Source: a virus
Direction: 5' to 3' (one strand)
Virus record (IMG/VR): IMGVR_UViG_3300012000_002412
Location: 1 to 64,000 of that record
DNA length: 64,000 bases
The translations under genes were made by a program, and so were the position numbers. The notes below the pieces were generated by a model. It searched no databases, was not told the DNA's origin, and saw only the letters and a program-made list of their open reading frames with translations. The number at the start of each line of letters is the position of its first letter. Position 1 is the stretch's first letter. Below are positions 52,043-60,613 of the stretch, piece after piece.

Positions 52043-53263
52043 ATGAATATTAAACAAAAGTTCTTGGAGTTAACAAGTAGAACTTATCCACATGGCACCG
52101 AAAGCTTATTATTTCCAATACTACATTCTACCGTTGATGGTCTCGAACAGGATGAATTTGGAAACCTATTTGTAATGATTGGTAAAAGCGATGTTATGTT
52201 TACATCACACTTAGATACAGCAACTCCTCAAAATGTCCAAGTAAACCATGTCATAGATGGTGATATTATCAAAACTGACGGAACGTCTATTTTAGGAGCC
52301 GATGATAAAGCCGGTGTAACTATCATGCTTTATATGATACAAAATAACATACCAGGACTTTATTACTTCTTTTTAGGAGAAGAAGTCGGGTGTGTAGGTT
52401 CTAAAAAATTATCAGCTAAACACAAGCAAGATAAAATCGAAGGTATTAACAAAGTTATCTCATTTGATAGAAGAGGAACTACTTCTGTGATTAGTTTTCA
52501 GTCATCTAAAAGATGCGCCTCTGATACTTTTACCAATTCACTGGCCGAACAATTAAACAGCGCCGATGATGATTTCAAATATCAAACTGACGATACCGGT
52601 ATATTAACAGACTCTTTCCAATTTGTTAGTATTTATCCAGAGTGTACTAACATTTCTGTTGGTTACCAATCTGAGCACACCTTTGGTGAAACGCAAGATA
52701 TTAAACACTTAGAAAAACTAGCAAAAGCTTGCTTATTGGTTGATTGGAATTCACTACCGGTTGAACGAGACCCAAGTAAAGTAGAATATAAGAGTTATGG
52801 GGGATATTATGATTATGATTCATACGATTATCCGTCAAGAAGCTCTGGTTATTATTCTGGTAAAAATTGGGGCTCTATTACCAAACCGATTACTGAAAAT
52901 AAATGGTTTCATGATAAAAAGTGGAACTACGTATCAAAGGTTGAGTATGAAAAGTGGACAAATAAGGTCGTCAATGTAGATTTACACGAAGGTAGAATTC
53001 TTGAAGAAGAATCAATTATATTCGATTTTTTAAAGTCTTTAGAAATTGAATTTGATAAAATTGACTGGGATGGTGTGAATTTGAAAATTATTCGAGAAGG
53101 TGATTCTGATGCTACCAAAATGAAAAAGATTTCTGATAGAAATGAACTTATAGAATTTTTACCAGAGCTAGATTATATTAAAAACTCGCCAAACAAATTC
53201 GTTGGTAGAAATCCACTGGATTTCGATTACTCTAATGATTACTATGATGATTACTGGGATTAA
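52043..53263 (+). CDS. M20/M42-like zinc exopeptidase with acidic tail
   Basis: 406 residues. Ligand motifs in order are FTSHLDTA (H56, D58), LGADDKAG (D87), FLGEEVGCVGS (E113/E114), ISFDRRG (D142) and a late SEHTFGE. The core resembles peptidase T and other M20-clan enzymes that trim peptides. After about residue 245 there is a Tyr/Asp/Gly-rich stretch (GGYYDYDSYDY) and a ~130-residue acidic tail with no known domain, unusual for the family. It has no signal peptide, so it is cytoplasmic. Confidence 0.75.
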   Translation: MNIKQKFLELTSRTYPHGTESLLFPILHSTVDGLEQDEFGNLFVMIGKSDVMFTSHLDTATPQNVQVNHVIDGDIIKTDGTSILGADDKAGVTIMLYMIQNNIPGLYYFFLGEEVGCVGSKKLSAKHKQDKIEGINKVISFDRRGTTSVISFQSSKRCASDTFTNSLAEQLNSADDDFKYQTDDTGILTDSFQFVSIYPECTNISVGYQSEHTFGETQDIKHLEKLAKACLLVDWNSLPVERDPSKVEYKSYGGYYDYDSYDYPSRSSGYYSGKNWGSITKPITENKWFHDKKWNYVSKVEYEKWTNKVVNVDLHEGRILEEESIIFDFLKSLEIEFDKIDWDGVNLKIIREGDSDATKMKKISDRNELIEFLPELDYIKNSPNKFVGRNPLDFDYSNDYYDDYWD

Positions 53264-53304
53264 TTTTCAAAATTACATCTTCAGAAAAAAATATATAGTT
53301 TAGT

Positions 53305-54717
53305 ATGAAATATCTTAAGAAATTCAACGAAGGTGTAAACAAACCTTATAGAAACAAATCTATGCCTCATATGGGTGGGGTAATTTCAAAACCCGGTTCC
53401 ATTTCAATATTTCAACAGGATTGGTTCGAGAAGTTTCTGCCGGATTATTTTATAATACATTCAAATCCTAAACTTAAAAATTTAAATCCGGATTTAACAC
53501 TTACTGACACTGATCACCCGACCGAGTATATTTTTGATAAAAATGATTGTTCAATAGAGGCTGATATTGTGCAGTTCAATTATTTCTACAATAGTGCTCG
53601 ACAAGATGATATTGATTTAGAAAGACCAAAGCCCACTGAATTAGACCCAAATGATGCTCTTCAAAACGGCGAACCTTCGATGTTGGAATTTGACATACAC
53701 TTTGTAAAAAATGAAAGAGGTATTAAACTACTTGTCGATATTACTTACGGTGACCATATGGCGTGTGAGTTTTCAATTGAAACCCCAAATAAAATAAATA
53801 TTATCCACTATACAGGTATAGGCGCTAAGTATGATTCTGAAACACATTGGGGATTTGCTGACGAATCAATAACAGCGTTGTGTAAGTTTTTTAACGCATT
53901 TGAACATGGTATAAATATCACAGAAAGTGACCTTAGTTTTTTAGATGAAAAATATGACAGTTACCACCACGTAATTAATAATACCGACCACTTATACAAT
54001 GACACATCTGATCTGATTCAGTTTGGGAATGCTTATAAAGAATCCTATCAGCAAAATGATATAGTTTTGGTTATCAATAATGCAAAATCTCCGCAGTTTA
54101 AGTATTTCCCAAAAGTTGCAAGATACTTAAGAGTAAATGATATACCCTATCAAGTAGCAGTTACACCGGATGATGTTAAAAGAATCAGTAGTGAATTCAA
54201 TATTATAGGAGCAATTTCTACCGGTTCTGACTACAGAATGTTGAAACCCGAGGACAGAAGGGAATATCAGACATCTGAGTATGCGCTTGAAAATTTAGAT
54301 TGTCCAATTTTAGCACTTTGTTATGGTTTTCAATCAATGGCCAAATTTTACGGAAGTGAGATATCAGGTGAGTCAGAAAAATGTGGAAATTTCAAATTAG
54401 AAAACCCAGACACTTCACATTTTCTTTTTAGTGGAGTGGATACTGGAGGGCTTGAATTTAGATTTTGTTTTCATGATTTTCCAACCAGCTGTCCTGATGG
54501 ATTTTCGGTGATTTCTTATATCGATGGTAAAATTTCTGGTATATCAAATACAAATTTAGAAAGATATGGTATTCTTTTTCATCCTGAAGAATTAGAAGAA
54601 ACTTGGCCTGTATTTGATAATTTTATTGAACATTGCAAAGAACTACAAAGCAATAGAGAAGTTCAAAAAACATATCAACTGGAGACTTTTGAAAGTTTTA
54701 GCAAACGTTTTAAATAA
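53305..54717 (+). CDS. Fusion of a conserved unknown domain and a class I glutamine amidotransferase, with capsid-targeting-like leader
   Basis: 470 residues. Leader MKYLKKFNEG, then residues ~35-215 paralogous to 48296-48886 (core GDHMACEFSI). From about residue 245 begins a class I glutamine amidotransferase domain: DIVLVINNAKSPQ, SEFNIIGAISTGSDYRML, the nucleophile elbow LALCYGFQSMA (C339) and the dyad FHPEE (H426, E428). The triad looks complete, so it should release ammonia from glutamine or cleave a related amide. The acceptor partner is unknown; the fused domain is the natural candidate. AATATATAG lies 6 bp before the start. Confidence 0.72.
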   Translation: MKYLKKFNEGVNKPYRNKSMPHMGGVISKPGSISIFQQDWFEKFLPDYFIIHSNPKLKNLNPDLTLTDTDHPTEYIFDKNDCSIEADIVQFNYFYNSARQDDIDLERPKPTELDPNDALQNGEPSMLEFDIHFVKNERGIKLLVDITYGDHMACEFSIETPNKINIIHYTGIGAKYDSETHWGFADESITALCKFFNAFEHGINITESDLSFLDEKYDSYHHVINNTDHLYNDTSDLIQFGNAYKESYQQNDIVLVINNAKSPQFKYFPKVARYLRVNDIPYQVAVTPDDVKRISSEFNIIGAISTGSDYRMLKPEDRREYQTSEYALENLDCPILALCYGFQSMAKFYGSEISGESEKCGNFKLENPDTSHFLFSGVDTGGLEFRFCFHDFPTSCPDGFSVISYIDGKISGISNTNLERYGILFHPEELEETWPVFDNFIEHCKELQSNREVQKTYQLETFESFSKRFK

Positions 54718-55096
54718 CTTCTTCCCATCTGCCATCTGATAGCAGTTGAAATTTACCAATTAATTCAAATTTATTATTCCATTCTTCTGGAGATATTATC
54801 GAAATAAACTCACCATTTTTTGACAAATAGAGAAAGTAGATGTGACCTACTACCGGTTGGAAGTTTATTTTTGCTGAATAGAGCCTTTCATTTATGGAAA
54901 TTTGCGAAATTAGATTTTGATATTCTTTTTGTATCTCGGTAAGTTTTTGAGTGAAGTGAGACTTAAGTGCCTTAGCCTTTTCAAGTCTAAATAGCGAAGT
55001 ATCTTCTGGTGAAAAATTTTGGGAACCTATTTCAGTTGGATAACTTCTCAGCCTTCTATCTGTCACAAAAGAATCAGGTAATTTTTGATTTTCCAT
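54710..55096 (-). CDS. DUF2452-like protein
   Basis: 128 residues. RRLRSYPTEIGSQNFSPEDTS, a central coiled coil (KAKALKSHFTQKLTEIQKEY), then INFQPVVGHIYFLYLSKNGEFISIISPEEW and a final GRWEE match the order of motifs I recall for DUF2452, a small family of bacteria and eukaryotes of unknown function. It overlaps the amidotransferase gene by 8 bp on the opposite strand. Confidence 0.6.
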   Translation of the reverse strand: MENQKLPDSFVTDRRLRSYPTEIGSQNFSPEDTSLFRLEKAKALKSHFTQKLTEIQKEYQNLISQISINERLYSAKINFQPVVGHIYFLYLSKNGEFISIISPEEWNNKFELIGKFQLLSDGRWEEVI

Positions 55097-55161
55097 ATTT
55101 ATTTTATAGTATCTCGGTGGTTAAAGATTTAAACTACTGAAAAATTAATAATATATATTAT

Positions 55162-55620
55162 ATGAAAAATTCGGTATATAAAATAAAATTTACAAATTCC
55201 TCACTGGAATTAAATGACGAATATGACCGATTTTCAGAGCAAGAAAAACAAAAAATAGCCGATTTAGATTGTGAATCATTTTTTGACTATCACGAGCATG
55301 ACAATAATTATGTCTGTTTTATTATTTGTCAACCAACCGAAATGAAAAAATATTCTGAAATTTTATTAAATAATTTAGTAATACACACTATATCGGACCT
55401 GACTAGTGATATTTTGAACTTTAAAATAGATTTAGAGTCGGAATTAAAGCCACTACTAAGTTCAACAAACTCTATTAAATACAGTTTTTTTGTTGATGAT
55501 ATAAATCAATGGTTGTTACAAAATTTAGAAATAGATGTTGTTTTAGACAGAATTTTGCTGATAGGAATTGGTAATTTGTCAAATGTTGAAAAAGAGTTCT
55601 TAAAAAATTATCATAATTAA
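55162..55620 (+). CDS. Hypothetical protein
   Basis: 152 residues, acidic, with a Cys-containing FDYHEHDNNYVCFIICQP stretch; no family recognised. It is the first gene of a plus-strand run to the DNA methyltransferase at 57601. AATATATATTAT lies directly before the ATG. Confidence 0.55.
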   Translation: MKNSVYKIKFTNSSLELNDEYDRFSEQEKQKIADLDCESFFDYHEHDNNYVCFIICQPTEMKKYSEILLNNLVIHTISDLTSDILNFKIDLESELKPLLSSTNSIKYSFFVDDINQWLLQNLEIDVVLDRILLIGIGNLSNVEKEFLKNYHN

Positions 55621-55651
55621 AATATATTACTTAAATTTGAAAAAAAATAAC

Positions 55652-55831
55652 ATGCAAAAAATTAAAACTAAAATTTTGACACGGGTTTTCAATGAAATTT
55701 CCCAAATCTTAGAAAACGTTTTGCAACATTCTCTCCAACGAGGCGACTTTGATAGATTTGATAAATTTTACCAACTGGCCGCGCAGTTTAACGCCTATTG
55801 CGAAGTTTATTGTGGAATTTATTTAGACTAA
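55652..55831 (+). CDS. Hypothetical small helical protein
   Basis: 59 residues from the ATG at 55652 (MQKIKTKILTRVFNEI); a TTG 15 bp earlier is possible but unneeded. It is predicted helical, with one Cys pair (EVYCGIY, AYCEV) at the C-terminus. No known family. Five bases separate it from the next ATG. Confidence 0.5.
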   Translation: MQKIKTKILTRVFNEISQILENVLQHSLQRGDFDRFDKFYQLAAQFNAYCEVYCGIYLD

Positions 55832-55836
55832 AATTA

Positions 55837-56163
55837 ATGAGCACATTTATTAGAAGTCACATTATTGAAAAAATTAGAAAAGAGGCGTGTGCTAAAAAAA
55901 AGCTACTAAGTTCAATTGGATTCCTTTATTTTGATAGACCTATAAACTGCAAAGGTCGAATTATTAACCGAATTAATGATTTTTTTATCTATGAAAAAGA
56001 AGAGGTAGTTCCAACCAAGTGGCATTTAATAGACGCCACTTCGCTACTCCAGATATACTCTGATTTAAAAGATAATAAATTTTTTACCTACAACTCTATT
56101 TCTGGAAAATCACATAAAATAAGACCAAAAAAACATGATAGAAGTTCTAAGGCAAGATTTTAA
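55837..56163 (+). CDS. Hypothetical basic protein
   Basis: 108 residues from the ATG at 55837 (MSTFIRSHIIEKIR); the longer frame from 55798 uses TTG and overlaps the previous gene. It is basic, ending KSHKIRPKKHDRSSKARF, which suggests nucleic acid contact. It overlaps the next gene by 29 bp. Confidence 0.5.
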   Translation: MSTFIRSHIIEKIRKEACAKKKLLSSIGFLYFDRPINCKGRIINRINDFFIYEKEEVVPTKWHLIDATSLLQIYSDLKDNKFFTYNSISGKSHKIRPKKHDRSSKARF

Positions 56164-56857
56164 GGAACAGGTAACCTTAGACTACGATATCACATACACA
56201 TGTGAGTTTTCTGGTTGCTTTGTAGAAGGAATATGCCGATGTGGAACAGTTGAGCGTGCTACTGTAAGTGGAGTCAATATATCAAAAATAACAAATAAAA
56301 TATTTTGTAAGATTTTTGAAAATAACATCACTAATTCAAGAAATAACAAAATAAATTTATTGATCTGGGGTATTTCTGAAGATATGCAAAGATACACAAT
56401 AGATAGAATACTTAGAGCAAATAAGATTTTTGACGGTAATTTGTGGAATATTGAAATCGCAGAAGGATATTATGGTCAAGAAATTGGAACAGTAACTATT
56501 TTAGAAGAAGTTTTGACAAAAATAAATCTGGATTTGCAGCAGGCATTTTTGATTTCAAGTTTATCTGAGAGAGTTCAATACCTGTTAACAATCGAGAATG
56601 GTTACCTCTTAGATGAATTGGAGTCGATGAATTATTCAATTCAGGATATCGAAAGAGACAAATTAGTTTTTGGAAACAAGCAACATCAAAATCGAGTTCA
56701 GAAATTAGACTTAGATTTCTATTCAGATAAAAATTACCACGGCATAAGAGGAGTTGTTATAAAAAAAGGCGATGGTTGGAAAATCATTGATGGGTATCAC
56801 CGAATTTCTAAATCTGAAAATAGAATTGTAAAAGTTATTGTTGCTGAAAACATATAG
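56135..56857 (+). CDS. Hypothetical protein with ParB-like C-terminal motif
   Basis: 240 residues. A Cys cluster (CEFSGCFVEGICRCG) near the N-terminus could bind metal. The last ~40 residues, HGIRGVVIKKGDGWKIIDGYHRIS, resemble the D-G-x-H-R motif of ParB/Srx-like nuclease or NTPase domains. The two ends are not clearly one known family. It lies directly upstream of the DNA methyltransferase gene, so a DNA-modification partner role is conceivable. Confidence 0.5.
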   Translation: MIEVLRQDFKEQVTLDYDITYTCEFSGCFVEGICRCGTVERATVSGVNISKITNKIFCKIFENNITNSRNNKINLLIWGISEDMQRYTIDRILRANKIFDGNLWNIEIAEGYYGQEIGTVTILEEVLTKINLDLQQAFLISSLSERVQYLLTIENGYLLDELESMNYSIQDIERDKLVFGNKQHQNRVQKLDLDFYSDKNYHGIRGVVIKKGDGWKIIDGYHRISKSENRIVKVIVAENI

Positions 56858-56881
56858 AATTACCAGAATATAACCTAAAAT

Positions 56882-57601
56882 ATGTTTAATAAAATCTATA
56901 ACGAAGATTGTGTATTAGGTATGAAAAAATTACCCGATGATTCAATTGATTTAATTGTTACTTCACCTCCCTATAATTTGAATATTCAATATGCTGAATA
57001 TGGAGATGATATGACTTTGGAAAGTTATTATGGGTGGTGTAAAGAGTGGATTAAAGAAAGTTGGAGAGTCATAAAACCGGGTGGAAGATTTTGTCTTCAA
57101 ATTGGTTGTTTTCAATCATCACAGAATGAACCAACTTATTCAACTTTTACCGAGTTGTTTAGAAAAGAAGGCTTTATTTTTCGAGAATTCATTATTTGGA
57201 ATAAAAACACAATTCCTAAAAGAACAGCTTGGGGAAGTTGGAAAAGTCCTTCTAATCCAAGAATATCTCCGCCTTTTGAAATGATTATCAATTTTCATAA
57301 GGCAAGTCCTAAGATTTTAGAAAGGGGTGAAACAGATTTAACTAAAGAAGAATTTGTTGAATGGACAAACGGCCTTTGGGTAATTGGTCCTGAGAGTGCT
57401 AAAAGAAGAAATCACCCAGCTCCTTTTCCAGAAGAGTTAGCAAAAAGATGTATTAAGATGCATTCTTATATCGGAGCAGTTGTTTTAGATCCATTTAATG
57501 GCAGTGGAACTACAACATCAGTTGCTAATAAGTTGGGAAGAAAGTGGATTGGATATGACATTACTGAAGAGTATTGCAGTTTAGCAGAAGATAGGATATA
57601 A
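56882..57601 (+). CDS. Beta-class DNA methyltransferase (N4-cytosine or N6-adenine)
   Basis: 239 residues. Catalytic motif IV comes first (VTSPPYN, S28-N32), followed by GGRFCLQIG and target-recognition sequence, with the SAM motif I late (LDPFNGSGTT, 203-211) and GYDITEEYC. This circular order is the beta class, and SPPY is used by N4-cytosine and some N6-adenine enzymes. No restriction partner is adjacent; it is probably protective or regulatory. The stop codon is inside the following terminator. Confidence 0.9.
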   Translation: MFNKIYNEDCVLGMKKLPDDSIDLIVTSPPYNLNIQYAEYGDDMTLESYYGWCKEWIKESWRVIKPGGRFCLQIGCFQSSQNEPTYSTFTELFRKEGFIFREFIIWNKNTIPKRTAWGSWKSPSNPRISPPFEMIINFHKASPKILERGETDLTKEEFVEWTNGLWVIGPESAKRRNHPAPFPEELAKRCIKMHSYIGAVVLDPFNGSGTTTSVANKLGRKWIGYDITEEYCSLAEDRI

Positions 57602-57632
57602 AAAAAGAGAGTCATTTGACTCTCTTTTTTTT
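57601..57632 (+). terminator. Intrinsic terminator after the DNA methyltransferase
   Basis: A perfect hairpin AAAAAAGAGAGTCA-TT-TGACTCTCTTTTTT followed by T tract, overlapping the stop codon. Its A/T symmetry also suits the convergent minus-strand gene ending at 57642. Confidence 0.92.
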
Positions 57633-57641
57633 GTTATTATT

Positions 57642-58592
57642 TTAATTATTTTTATATCTTCTTCTTTCCATCATAGCTGGTTCTTCAGTTTTTGCTAAAG
57701 ACATATCTTTATTTGGCTCATTTTTCCAAACTTCACCTAATTTCATTAAGTCATTATTTTTCTGACGACTTGAATTATATATATTTAACCATTCTCCAAG
57801 TGTAATCATTTTTGGTCTAAATGAAAAATGAGCTTTCATCTTATTAAATTCTTTTTGTTTTTCTTCTTCATTTTTAAATTCTACTGGCATGACATCACCA
57901 ATACCACCACTGGCGTATTGCTGTCCCATTTTCATTTCACCTGATTCAATATCGCTAAAAGGGACATATCTATCCGATTGCTCTTTGTAAGCTATCCAAT
58001 CTTGTTCTAACATAGACCATTGTGTAGTTTCTGTAGTAATTGTGCTTCCTGAAAATTCAAAATCAACATGTTGAAAGACTCTACTTAAAAGTTTATCACT
58101 ATCTGTCATTTCTGGATGTCCCCAAAAGTTAGGAACTTTTAAATTAAGTAATGACATCTGAGATGGATGTTTAGACAAATCAAATGCTTTTGGAAAGTTC
58201 TTTGAAACTTTTGCTATTGCTAATCTATCTAAGTTATATACTAAGTTTCCATCTTGAAAATAGCTTCCAGTCAAAAGAAGAAAATCTACCGGTGAGCTTA
58301 CTTCTCTTACCTTATCTGCAGGTATATCTGATAAAGTCATTTTTTTACTCCAAGGTTGTTGACCAAAAGTTGGATTATATAGAGAATACTCGTTAGAAGA
58401 AATTTCATAGAACTCGCCATATGTAGGTAATCCATTTTTCTTCCATAAGTCCAATGTAGTTCTATCTACACCTCTTGCGAAAAGATTTTTAATTTTGTTC
58501 CAAACATTTCCAAAAATATTGGCTTCATTTACTTCCTGGGACTTATTATACTCAGTGCTTTCAAATAATTTATAAGATTTAACGTACTTCAT
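57642..58592 (-). CDS. Unknown protein with capsid-targeting-like N-terminus
   Basis: 316 residues. Leader MKYVKSYKLFEST (L-F-E then S); a second possible site V-N-E/A follows at about residue 23. The body includes WNKIKNLFARGVDRTTLDLWKKNG and several Trp, mostly soluble, with a charged C-terminus ending ERRRYKNN. No family recognised. An AT-rich TTAATATATAAT word lies about 20 bp upstream. Confidence 0.58.
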   Translation of the reverse strand: MKYVKSYKLFESTEYNKSQEVNEANIFGNVWNKIKNLFARGVDRTTLDLWKKNGLPTYGEFYEISSNEYSLYNPTFGQQPWSKKMTLSDIPADKVREVSSPVDFLLLTGSYFQDGNLVYNLDRLAIAKVSKNFPKAFDLSKHPSQMSLLNLKVPNFWGHPEMTDSDKLLSRVFQHVDFEFSGSTITTETTQWSMLEQDWIAYKEQSDRYVPFSDIESGEMKMGQQYASGGIGDVMPVEFKNEEEKQKEFNKMKAHFSFRPKMITLGEWLNIYNSSRQKNNDLMKLGEVWKNEPNKDMSLAKTEEPAMMERRRYKNN

Positions 58593-58639
58593 ATTTTTAT
58601 TTTAATTTTTATTATATATTAATTTTTTTTTGATTTTTT

Positions 58640-60577
58640 TTAATTTTCGTAAATCCATTCTCTAGAATCTAATTCTTCTTGTCTAATTCTTAAATCTTTT
58701 AAAATTTTCTCATTCATTAGTTGTTCAGCCTTTTTAATTCCTTCTGGCTCTTCAAATTGAAATCTTTGTTGTCCCTTTCCTTCAACTTTATCAGTCCAGA
58801 ATCTTAATTTTGGTTTTAATTTTCTAAGTAGTAACGAAAGTAAATTTTCAATACCTTTATTATATTGAATTTTATCAATTACTCTTTCTTCTGATGTATC
58901 AACTTTCCAACCTAAAATAAGAGCATCTGTTTCTGTTAGCCATTCAACTCCAATTTTTAATAAATCAGTTGGAACTTCATCATTTGGATCCTCCTCTAAA
59001 ACTTTATAAACCTCGGTTTCCAAAATTTTTGGAATCCACTCCTCTTTATAATTCTTGGTTAAATTAGACTTAACAATATGCGTGTGGTCATTATAAGTCC
59101 ATTCTCCAAATTCATCTGATAATTTTTCATACCACAACATATCATCAAATTCTGAAATTTTAATGATGTCACTATCATTTTTATGCATCCAATTATCTTC
59201 TGGATTAACATCTCCATCTGAGTATATTTCAACAATTGTTCTTACCGCGTTTTCAACATAAAGATAATACCCATAAGGCTCTGAATAAACCGCATCATCA
59301 ACATGGAGGGGTTCATCAATCCACTCATCATAAACAATGTCGTCACAGTCCTCTGGATAATAACTATTACGGTATCTACGAGAACCTACAGAAATATAAA
59401 TAGCCGAGTCTCTATGAAGATATGAATCAGCCCAATCAGACCACACTGCTTCATCTTCTGGAATCATTCTATCGTGCCATTCTGACCAAACACCACCTCG
59501 AATTTCTTCAAATCCACCACCAGTGTCGTTTAAGATAAACTGACCTTCATAATCAGAACTATCACCTTCGTCATTGTATAGCATACCGTCTTCTGGATTA
59601 TATCTTTTGAATGTGTCCATATAAGGATATTTACTGTATTTACCCGATTTTATTTTAACCGACATCTCGCAATTCTTTTCTTCGCCTACCACTGTCACTG
59701 TTGTAAGTGAATGATGGTTGTTATATGATTTGTAATACCACCCTTTTTCTTTTGCGTAGTTTCTAAATTTTTCCACATACGAATCATTTATAGTGTATTG
59801 CCTATCCATAAACCATACGCCCTCTGACTTAAGACCATATGACTTGATTGAGTTTAGTTTCCAAACAAGTGCTCGGCCTATTAACTTTTCATCTTCTACT
59901 AAGACCAGTAATTTACAGACATCTGGGTTCTCTACATAGAGTTGGAAAATACCTTTTTTTCGAGCCATGCAGGAGTTTCCAAGAGTTCCTTCCATTGAAA
60001 GATAGTTTTCAAAGTTATACCAGTGATTTATTTCATCACCAGAAACTTCCATAAAATGTTGGCCCTGTTTTTCTAAAGTTGCTTTGAATTGATTAGTAAA
60101 TTCTTCAATGTCTTTTGGTGTGAACTTACCGGGTAAAACCGCATTTACAAATCTCCCTAATTTGACTTCGTTTCTGGACTTTTTATCTAATTCGTAGTCT
60201 TTGAAAAGATTATTTACATCTGATTGCGAAGTTTCACCATTTTCGATTTTTTTAAGAAGAGTATCTAATATTGACTGAGCGTCTTCATCTGATAAACTTC
60301 GTGATTTGGCCCATTCTGTAAAAGACTTTTCAATATTTCTTTTTAAATCTCTAAGTCTGTTATAAGTTATATAACCCTCTCGGCCTAATGAAATAAATGT
60401 ATTATCAGATTTACTATCCTTATACTCTATATCAATTAGATCTGTTGCTATTTGATTTCCGGATTTTGACAACTTATAGAGAACGTCTTTAAAATCTTTT
60501 ATGAAGTAAATAAAAGTTTCATTTATCATATTTTCAAAAAGAAAATCATCTTTGAACCGATTATAATCTAAAATCAT
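58640..60577 (-). CDS. Large unknown protein with capsid-targeting-like N-terminus and D-x-A-V-x-S repeats
   Basis: 645 residues. Leader MILDYNRFKDDFLFEN (L-F-E then N). Residues ~195-260 contain YLSMEGTLGNSCMARKKG and NPDVCKLLVLVEDEKLIGRALVW, a pattern I recall from uncharacterised proteins of other large phages. Residues ~355-450 carry acidic aromatic repeats such as PEDEAVWSDWADSYLHRDSAIY and HVDDAVYSEPYGYYLYVENAV. The C-terminus is helical. Function unknown; a multi-domain effector carried in the head is one possibility. Confidence 0.6.
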   Translation of the reverse strand: MILDYNRFKDDFLFENMINETFIYFIKDFKDVLYKLSKSGNQIATDLIDIEYKDSKSDNTFISLGREGYITYNRLRDLKRNIEKSFTEWAKSRSLSDEDAQSILDTLLKKIENGETSQSDVNNLFKDYELDKKSRNEVKLGRFVNAVLPGKFTPKDIEEFTNQFKATLEKQGQHFMEVSGDEINHWYNFENYLSMEGTLGNSCMARKKGIFQLYVENPDVCKLLVLVEDEKLIGRALVWKLNSIKSYGLKSEGVWFMDRQYTINDSYVEKFRNYAKEKGWYYKSYNNHHSLTTVTVVGEEKNCEMSVKIKSGKYSKYPYMDTFKRYNPEDGMLYNDEGDSSDYEGQFILNDTGGGFEEIRGGVWSEWHDRMIPEDEAVWSDWADSYLHRDSAIYISVGSRRYRNSYYPEDCDDIVYDEWIDEPLHVDDAVYSEPYGYYLYVENAVRTIVEIYSDGDVNPEDNWMHKNDSDIIKISEFDDMLWYEKLSDEFGEWTYNDHTHIVKSNLTKNYKEEWIPKILETEVYKVLEEDPNDEVPTDLLKIGVEWLTETDALILGWKVDTSEERVIDKIQYNKGIENLLSLLLRKLKPKLRFWTDKVEGKGQQRFQFEEPEGIKKAEQLMNEKILKDLRIRQEELDSREWIYEN

Positions 60578-60613
60578 ATGGTATATATTAAAAATTTTTT
60601 GTATATTTGATAC

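Noticed and set aside
55798-55836. Longer start (TTG) for the protein ending at 56163
   Set aside because: It overlaps the preceding gene by over 30 bp, and a normal ATG exists at 55837 just after that gene's stop.
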